From CALBTQ01 sp036725605 (lineage in GTDB: Bacteria; Lernaellota; Lernaellaia; Lernaellales; Lernaellaceae): a DNA stretch of 46,493 nucleotides. A program made the translations under genes and the position numbers. Shown here in pieces: positions 41,645-46,493 of this stretch. The stretch lies in NCBI GenBank assembly GCA_036725605.1, contig DAIMDW010000035.1, positions 1 through 46,493 of the forward strand, read 5' to 3'. The first letter of the stretch is position 1. Every line of letters starts with the position of its first letter. The notes under the pieces were generated by a model. It saw only the letters and a list, made by a program, of their open reading frames with translations, made no database searches and had not been told where the DNA came from.

Positions 41645-41688
41645 CCCGCTCCTCCAAAAAAATTTAGGCAAAATGTTCAAGGAGGAGT

Positions 41689-41706
41689 GGGCAAGAAATA
41701 TACCAT
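41689..41706 (-). promoter_or_regulatory. Possible sigma-54 promoter for the lipoprotein gene
   Basis: On the minus strand ATGGTATATTTCTTGCC: GG and GC 10 bp apart with TTGC intact, but the -24 box is weak (TGGTA for TGGCA). It lies about 47 bp before the start at 41644. Confidence 0.3.
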
Positions 41707-41954
41707 TCACGGGAAATAAGCGGATAATCGGGCAACGGTTTTAAATCATACGGTTAATTCAACTCGTTGAGCGGTTCCGAGGTCCCGGTTGTGAAGCGGC
41801 AAACAATAAAAATCTGATTCGTGTTAACAAATTTTCGTGGCCGATTTTCAGCGGTTTGCCCGAAAATCGGGCGTGATTTTTCTAAAAAGCATCCTTGGTG
41901 CAGAGCCGATACAGCTTTTAATACTTCTTTATTTTCCATCGTTTAATGCAAAAC

Positions 41955-41971
41955 TGCACCATTTTGGTGCA
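41955..41971. promoter_or_regulatory. Dyad upstream of the second sigma-54 promoter
   Basis: TGCACCA, TTT, TGGTGCA: perfect 7-bp arms. A third copy of TGGTGCA lies at 41896-41902. The dyad is centred about 35 bp upstream of the -24 element, close for an enhancer, so it might instead be a repressor site. Confidence 0.55.
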
Positions 41972-41995
41972 TATTCCAACAACCATTCAAAATCA

Positions 41996-42012
41996 TTGGC
42001 ATAATCCTTGCC
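41996..42012 (+). promoter_or_regulatory. Second sigma-54 (-24/-12) promoter
   Basis: TTGGCATAATCCTTGCC: GG at 41998-41999 and GC at 42010-42011, 10 bp apart, with both boxes near-perfect (TTGGCA and TTGC). It would start transcription about 37 bp before the gene at 42060. Confidence 0.7.
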
Positions 42013-42059
42013 CCTTTTGAGGGCAGAAGGATGGAAAGAGGCAGGAGGCAAAGATACCC

Positions 42060-42338
42060 ATGGCTGCCGCAGCGGAAAAAAAACAACTCCAAGGATTTCT
42101 CGATACCCTCCGTCTACGGCAAATCTTGTTCGACACCATCAGTTCCTTGCCAAACGCCGAACGGAAAGTGCTGATCGAAGAACTCAGACTCTGCATTTTG
42201 GGCGAGCGCCGACCTGGGATTTCCCATCACTTAGGCGCCTTGGCGGAAGCTTGGGCGGTCTATTTCGAAGCATTACCCAACCCTGACAGAATGTGGCTGA
42301 TCGATAATCTCATGAAAGATGACCTTCCCGCCCAGTAG
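42060..42338 (+). CDS. Small orphan protein
   Basis: 92 residues, helical, without Cys clusters or a signal peptide. The first half (FLDTLRLRQILFDTISSLPNAERKVLIEELRLCIL) is amphipathic, and the second (HHLGALAEAWAVYFEALPNPDRMWLIDNLMKDD) has a Trp/Tyr-rich face. I recognise no family. AGGAGG lies 11 nt before the ATG, and a near-consensus sigma-54 promoter stands directly upstream, which supports it being expressed. It is followed by the cytochrome genes on the same strand, which have their own candidate promoter. Confidence 0.62.
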   Translation: MAAAAEKKQLQGFLDTLRLRQILFDTISSLPNAERKVLIEELRLCILGERRPGISHHLGALAEAWAVYFEALPNPDRMWLIDNLMKDDLPAQ

Positions 42339-42382
42339 GCGCTCGCCCGGCCCTTTTTTCGGCGCATGGAGCGCTTCAATCC

Positions 42383-42411
42383 TTGACAGACCCTCCGGTT
42401 AACGTTCTTAT
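42383..42411 (+). promoter_or_regulatory. Candidate sigma-70-type promoter for the cytochrome genes
   Basis: A perfect TTGACA (42383-42388), 17 bp, TCTTAT (42406-42411), about 30 bp before the NapC/NrfH-type gene. Confidence 0.5.
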
Positions 42412-42439
42412 ATTTTTGCAATCAATAAAATAAACGCAG

Positions 42440-43018
42440 ATGCAACCGCCAAATAAAGAAAAGGGAAGCGAGCGGAAGATCGTGCGCCTGGCGCGTTGGC
42501 CGCTGGTGCACTGGAAGCTGACGCTTGCGTTTTCGCTCGGCGTATTGGCCACGATTTTTTTCATCGGCTTCACGCATTTGAGCTTCACTTTCACCGGGAC
42601 CAACGAATTCTGCGGCAAATGCCACGAGATGCTGCCGCAGGTCAATTCGTGGCGGATGTCGACGCACGCGGCCAACGACAAGGGCGTGGTCTGCAACTGC
42701 GTCGACTGCCACCTGCCGCCGTCGGGCGTGCGCCATTACACCTACAAGGCGTGGTCGGGGTTGCGCGACGTGGTCGTGCATTACCTGGGCGATCCGGAGA
42801 AGGTCGATTGGGCGGGCAAGGTGCGTCACAAGGACAAGTATCTGTTCGCCGACGCCTGCCGGCGCTGCCATCAGGATCTGATTCCGCCCGGGATGCCGCG
42901 CGGGGGATTTCTCGCCCATCGCGAATACGAGCGCGGGCGAACGGTCAAACAATGCTTCGATTGTCACGAATACATGGTCCATCACCGGATGCCGGTGGTC
43001 TATCAGGCCGCCCGCTGA
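42440..43018 (+). CDS. NapC/NrfH-type tetrahaem membrane cytochrome c
   Basis: 192 residues. One N-terminal membrane anchor (about 27-46) and four haem sites: CGKCH (58-62), CVDCH (87-91), CRRCH (140-144) and CFDCH (172-176). The pattern TGTNEFCGKCHEM is the first-haem block of NapC/NrfH quinol dehydrogenases. It would take electrons from menaquinol and pass them to the periplasmic partner encoded 19 bp downstream. Start ATG has only a weak signal (ACGCAG). It is slightly longer than NrfH (about 160). Confidence 0.93.
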   Translation: MQPPNKEKGSERKIVRLARWPLVHWKLTLAFSLGVLATIFFIGFTHLSFTFTGTNEFCGKCHEMLPQVNSWRMSTHAANDKGVVCNCVDCHLPPSGVRHYTYKAWSGLRDVVVHYLGDPEKVDWAGKVRHKDKYLFADACRRCHQDLIPPGMPRGGFLAHREYERGRTVKQCFDCHEYMVHHRMPVVYQAAR

Positions 43019-43037
43019 GGGGCCGGAGGGAAAAGCC

Positions 43038-44297
43038 ATGAGAAAATTTCGTTTGCTGCTGCCGTTTACGGTGGCGTTGCTGCTGGGCATGGCCGCCTGG
43101 GCGGTGACCGAAACCGGCGGCGGGCTGGGCTCGCTGGCGGGCAAGGTCATCAAGATCGAGCGCGGCGTAGCCCAGATCGAGAAATCGTGCATCGAGTGTC
43201 ATCTGCGCGAAACGCCGGCGATCGTCATGGATTGGAAAAACAGCATGCACGGCCGGGCGAACGTCACTTGCGGCGATTGTCACAAAGCCGCCATGCAGGA
43301 TCCGGACTCCTTCCAGTGCGAGGGGTTGCGCGGCAAGAACATGTTCATCTCGGCGATTCCCACGCCCCGCGATTGTTCGCGCTGTCATCCGGTCGAGGCC
43401 GAGCAGTTCGGGCGTAGCGACCACGCGGGCAGCTACGATTCGGTGAAGAAGCTCGAAGCGATGTCGGTCAACTGGGAAGGCAAAGGCTCGCACGCGGCGG
43501 AGGCCTCCGGCTGTGTGCAGTGCCACGGCGGCGTCGTCGAGTTCAAGGACGGGCGCCCGGGCGGATTGCATCATCCGCAGGAGGGCGTGGGGCGCGTCAA
43601 CCCGGACGGCTCGAAGGGCAACTGCGTGGTCTGCCACACACGGCACCGCTTCAACATCGTCGAGGCGCGCAAGGCCGAAACCTGCGGCTCCTGCCACCTG
43701 GGGCCGGACCATCCACAGATTGAGATCTGGGAAGAGTCCAAGCACGGCAAGCGTTACGCCGCCGACGGCGGGCAGTGGACGTGGGACAGCTCGCCCGACG
43801 CGTGGGAGCCGGGGGATTACTCCGCGCCGACCTGCGCAGTGTGCCACATGTCGGGCATTGGCGAACTGACCACGACGCACAACATCAGCGAACGCCTGTC
43901 GTGGCAGGCCGAGCGCCCGTTGTCGATCCGCACCGACGACTGGGAAGCCGAGCGGGCGAAAATGAAGTCCGTGTGCGCCAACTGCCACGGCCCGTCGTGG
44001 ATCGCCGGATTCTACGCGCAGTACGACGCGGCGATCGAGCTGTACAACGAGCAGTATTATCGACCGGCGAAAAAGATGATGGACGAGTTGTACGCCGCGG
44101 GCAAAATCACCAAGGACAATCCGTGGGACGACGAAATCGAGATCGTCTTTTACTATCTGTGGCACCACGAAGGCCGCCGGGCGCGCATGGGCACGGCGAT
44201 GATGGGCCAGGACTACGCGCACTGGCACGGCTTCTTCGAACTGGCGCAGGATCTGGACAAGATCACCAAGCTCTATAACGAAATGATGGGGAAATAA
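43038..44297 (+). CDS. Octaheme cytochrome c of the hydroxylamine oxidoreductase (HAO) family
   Basis: 419 residues with a signal peptide (1-22) and eight haem motifs: CIECH (51), CGDCH (78), CSRCH (113), CVQCH (159), CVVCH (196), CGSCH (216), CAVCH (266) and CANCH (313). The C-terminal block RARMGTAMMGQDYAHWHGFFELAQD is HAO-family. Paired with a NapC/NrfH-type protein, as in anaerobes where HAO-like enzymes reduce nitrite or hydroxylamine, it probably works in the reductive direction. Whether the haem-crosslinking Tyr of oxidative HAO is present cannot be settled without alignment. GGAGGG lies upstream. Its stop is 3 bp from the stop of the convergent gene. Confidence 0.9.
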   Translation: MRKFRLLLPFTVALLLGMAAWAVTETGGGLGSLAGKVIKIERGVAQIEKSCIECHLRETPAIVMDWKNSMHGRANVTCGDCHKAAMQDPDSFQCEGLRGKNMFISAIPTPRDCSRCHPVEAEQFGRSDHAGSYDSVKKLEAMSVNWEGKGSHAAEASGCVQCHGGVVEFKDGRPGGLHHPQEGVGRVNPDGSKGNCVVCHTRHRFNIVEARKAETCGSCHLGPDHPQIEIWEESKHGKRYAADGGQWTWDSSPDAWEPGDYSAPTCAVCHMSGIGELTTTHNISERLSWQAERPLSIRTDDWEAERAKMKSVCANCHGPSWIAGFYAQYDAAIELYNEQYYRPAKKMMDELYAAGKITKDNPWDDEIEIVFYYLWHHEGRRARMGTAMMGQDYAHWHGFFELAQDLDKITKLYNEMMGK

Positions 44298-44300
44298 CCG

Positions 44301-46196
44301 TTATTTTTTCCACAGGCCGGTGGGATCGTCGTCGTTCTCGGGCAAGTCGATGGGCTCGACCGGTCCGCGTTCGTCGATCGGTAATTCCGGCTCGTCGAAG
44401 AGCGGGCCCTCCGGCGTGACCGGCGTCGGCGCGGGGAAGAAGCGACGTTTCGCCCAATCGCCGACGAACAGCGCATCGTCGATCAGGTACGTCCCGGCCA
44501 GGTAAAGGAAATAGGTCAGGAAGAAGTGCGTGGGGATCATGTAATAGGAGTAGGGATCTTTTTCCTGGAAGCGGAACGCGTAGAAAAAGACGATCGAGGC
44601 GAGCAAAATGATATCGCCGTACAGGTTGCGGTAAGGCGTTTTCTCGTCCTGTTTGAGCAGGAACATCATGCCGAGTAGCGCCCAGTAATATCGTGAGAGC
44701 ACCTGCAAGGGGAAGATGAAGAAAAATCCCAGCAGCAGCGCGTCGTCGTAATTGCGCCGCCAGAGCATGAGCAGGAACATCGCGAACATCATCAGTTGCA
44801 TGACGCGGTACGTGGTCTTCTGCCGGTTGAAGGCCGGATAGCGCGGGTCTTTGGCGATTTTCGGCGTGCGCAGATCGTCGATGAACATGTGCTTGAGACC
44901 CATGCGCTTGGGGCCGACGTAATGCTTTTCCGCGTGTTGTTTGATGTTCTTGTAAAACTGCTTCCAGGCGCCGATGCCGTGACGGTTGAGCATGCCCAGG
45001 CTGAAAAACAGCGAGCAGCAGACGGTGAAGATCACGAACATCGCAAACAGCTTGCGGTCCATTTTTTTGGTGCGGATCCACTGCACCAGCCACTTGAGGC
45101 CCGGACCCAGCAACAGCACGCCGGGGAAGATGCGCGTCATCGCCGCGAAGGCGAAAAACGGCGCGGCGAAGTAGTACTTCTTTTTGTGGAACAGCGCGAA
45201 GCCGGTTATCGTGGCGCAGAACCAGTCGTAGCGCAGGTAGCCGGCCACGGTGTAGTTTTCGTTGCCGTAGTAGGTCAGGAAGAAGAACGCCGACACGATG
45301 CCCCAGCGCGGGCCGAAGGCCCAACCGACGACCACGAAGGTCGCCAGCAGCAGGAGCATGTCGAGCGAAAGCACGAAGGTGCGCGGCCCGTCGCGGTCGA
45401 GCGGGAACAGGTCGGCCAGCGCGCCGCCGAAGGTCGACCAGAACGGCGTGCCGTTGTAGCCGTGATCGCGCATCATCTCTTTCCAGTAGCGACGGTTGAT
45501 GTGCCTGGCGATGACCCGCATCTCGCGCTTGAATTGCTTCCAGCGTTTTTTCTTGAAGTCGTTGCGCCCTTCGACCTGCGCGGCGATTTCGGCGCGCGGT
45601 TTGACGCGGTAATCGAACAGGTCGGTGCCGACGGTCACGAAGTCGATCTTGAACGCGCCTTCGTCGGCGGCTTTGAAGGTGTAGGCGTACTGGTAGAAGT
45701 AGCCCATTTCATCGAAGTACTTCGAGCCGAAGTAGTAATGGTAGACGTTCCAGAACTGGATGTACTTGCCGTCGAGAAACTGGCGGAACGTTCGGTAGCT
45801 TTCGGTATGAAAAGCCGAGACCGTCAGCAGCGCAAGGAGAATGGTAATCGCCCACTGCGCGACCTTTTTGCGTTTGGGAATCAGCCGCCCGGCGGCCAGC
45901 AACACGATGGCGAAAATCGCCGCGCCGACCTTTTTCGTGTTGCGCGGGACCGTGTGGCCCTGCACGTACTCGTTAAGCGGATATTGGACGGCCTTGCCGA
46001 TCGCCTCGGTGGCGTACTTGAACGAACGCAGGTGACGGTATTGCAGATGCAGCGGCCAGGCCAGCGCGGCAATGAACAGCGCCGAGGAAACGAGGAAGAT
46101 CACCCACCAATGCCAGCGCGGGCGCGGCGGCTCGATCGGCTCGGCCGATTCGGTTTCCGGAGCGGCTTGGTTGATGTCGGCGCGTTCTTCTTCCAT
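44301..46196 (-). CDS. Polytopic membrane protein, GT-C glycosyltransferase-like
   Basis: 631 residues. An acidic N-terminus (1-25), about ten to twelve membrane segments and a soluble Pro/Asp-rich C-tail (595-631). The loop after segment 3 is long (about 135-260) and contains paired aromatics and acidic residues (YYFGSKYFDEMGYFYQYAY). Further on, GYLRYDWFCATITGFALFHKKKYYFAAPFFAFAAMTRIFPG resembles GT87/DUF2029-like mannosyltransferases. Substrate is unknown. There is no clear ribosome-binding site before the ATG at 46194-46196. Nothing nearby suggests an operon. Confidence 0.7.
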   Translation of the reverse strand: MEEERADINQAAPETESAEPIEPPRPRWHWWVIFLVSSALFIAALAWPLHLQYRHLRSFKYATEAIGKAVQYPLNEYVQGHTVPRNTKKVGAAIFAIVLLAAGRLIPKRKKVAQWAITILLALLTVSAFHTESYRTFRQFLDGKYIQFWNVYHYYFGSKYFDEMGYFYQYAYTFKAADEGAFKIDFVTVGTDLFDYRVKPRAEIAAQVEGRNDFKKKRWKQFKREMRVIARHINRRYWKEMMRDHGYNGTPFWSTFGGALADLFPLDRDGPRTFVLSLDMLLLLATFVVVGWAFGPRWGIVSAFFFLTYYGNENYTVAGYLRYDWFCATITGFALFHKKKYYFAAPFFAFAAMTRIFPGVLLLGPGLKWLVQWIRTKKMDRKLFAMFVIFTVCCSLFFSLGMLNRHGIGAWKQFYKNIKQHAEKHYVGPKRMGLKHMFIDDLRTPKIAKDPRYPAFNRQKTTYRVMQLMMFAMFLLMLWRRNYDDALLLGFFFIFPLQVLSRYYWALLGMMFLLKQDEKTPYRNLYGDIILLASIVFFYAFRFQEKDPYSYYMIPTHFFLTYFLYLAGTYLIDDALFVGDWAKRRFFPAPTPVTPEGPLFDEPELPIDERGPVEPIDLPENDDDPTGLWKK

Positions 46197-46296
46197 CGTT
46201 TACAGAATATCTTCTATTAAAATTCCAGCAACTACAAGCAAGAACGCAGTCTAGCATATCGCCCCGGGGCATCGTCAAGGGACGGCGAGGACAGCC

Positions 46297-46493
46297 GGCC
46301 TCATTTCCCGACTTCCGAATTGGGTTCGCCCTCATCCCCAGGTTTGCCGATTTTTACCCTCTCCCGGTGGGAGAGGGTCGGGCGTCAGCCCGGGGTGAGG
46401 CCTCATTTCCCGACTTCCGAATTGGGTTCGCCCTCATCCCCAGGTTTGCCGATTTTTACCCTCTCCCGGTGGGAGAGGGTCGGGCGTCAGCCC
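46297..46493. repeat. 102-bp tandem REP-like repeat, running off the window
   Basis: One full 102-bp unit (46297-46398) and 95 bp of the next. Each holds CCCTCTCCC-GGT-GGGAGAGGG, a strong hairpin, inside an outer imperfect pair GCCCTCATCCCC/GGGGTGAGGC. The TTCCGAATTGGG near the start of each unit also occurs at 27916-27927. This hairpin type is widespread in GC-rich bacteria. Confidence 0.85.

Larger units (their letters stand above)
41645..42059. other. 415-bp regulatory gap
   Basis: AT-rich and without a gene. It contains, from left to right, a minus-strand -24/-12-like site (41689-41706), a 9-bp inverted repeat with 12-nt loop at 41841-41870 (CCGATTTTC/GAAAATCGG), three copies of a TGGTGCA 7-mer, and a near-consensus sigma-54 promoter on the plus strand (separate entries). 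Confidence 0.55.

Overview
The window is 46.5 kb of GC-rich bacterial chromosome. It carries about 45 protein genes and one tRNA, with no rRNA, insertion sequence, phage or CRISPR array. The cell is diderm and probably anaerobic: there are many exported lipoproteins, an MscS channel, an anaerobe-type 'orange protein' (ORP) Mo/Fe-S gene cluster, sigma-54 promoters and multihaem c-type cytochromes. Seven exported proteins carry very long Asp/Thr runs coded by GAC/GAT triplets. This habit suggests an uncultured lineage near the old Deltaproteobacteria/Myxococcota (perhaps Lernaellota-like); that placement is inference, not shown by a marker gene.

Layout. 0.1-2.5 kb: a minus-strand run of lipoprotein, DUF3332 membrane protein and MscS channel. 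2.9-9.9 kb: exported Asp-linker lipoproteins (DUF4185-like, lipase, beta-helix, GH114-like) and a tryptophanase; two inverted copies of a palindromic repeat supply the stop codons of the MscS and tryptophanase genes. 9.9-16.5 kb: a DUF457/YdjM-like protein, DedA, pirin, then an SDR, an M3-like peptidase, an LRR lipoprotein and a beta-helix protein. 16.9-23.5 kb: serC, a large exported protein, bioA and two alpha/beta hydrolases. 23.6-27.8 kb: two large secreted proteins with propeller-like domains, Cys-rich repeats and an acidic C-terminal tail ending in Cys-Gly-Cys. 27.8-28.3 kb: a duplicated terminator around a repeat cluster. 28.3-33.6 kb: a GT-C glycosyltransferase, two phasin-like proteins, tRNA-Thr(GGT), a DUF4234-like protein, a HemC homologue without catalytic residues, and a receiver domain without its phosphoacceptor.

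33.7-40.7 kb is the most coherent system: DUF134 regulator, PAS/sigma-54 activator, an upstream dyad and a -24/-12 promoter, then nine genes. These are a NifX/NafY protein, two Gly-rich DUF5320-type proteins, two MinD-like ATPases with inserted 2x[4Fe-4S] ferredoxin domains around a NifU-type scaffold, an FmdB-type zinc ribbon, an ORP-like protein and an Mrp-ORP fusion. It closes with a bidirectional terminator. It matches the sigma-54-controlled ORP locus of Desulfovibrio in kind, but adds a NifU scaffold, a zinc ribbon and DUF134.

40.8-46.5 kb: another Asp-linker lipoprotein, a second near-consensus sigma-54 promoter with a dyad before a small orphan gene, a NapC/NrfH tetrahaem protein with an octaheme HAO-family cytochrome, a polytopic GT-like protein, and a 102-bp tandem REP-like repeat running off the end. 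Gene starts were set by Shine-Dalgarno position where several were possible, and functions come from motif reading only.
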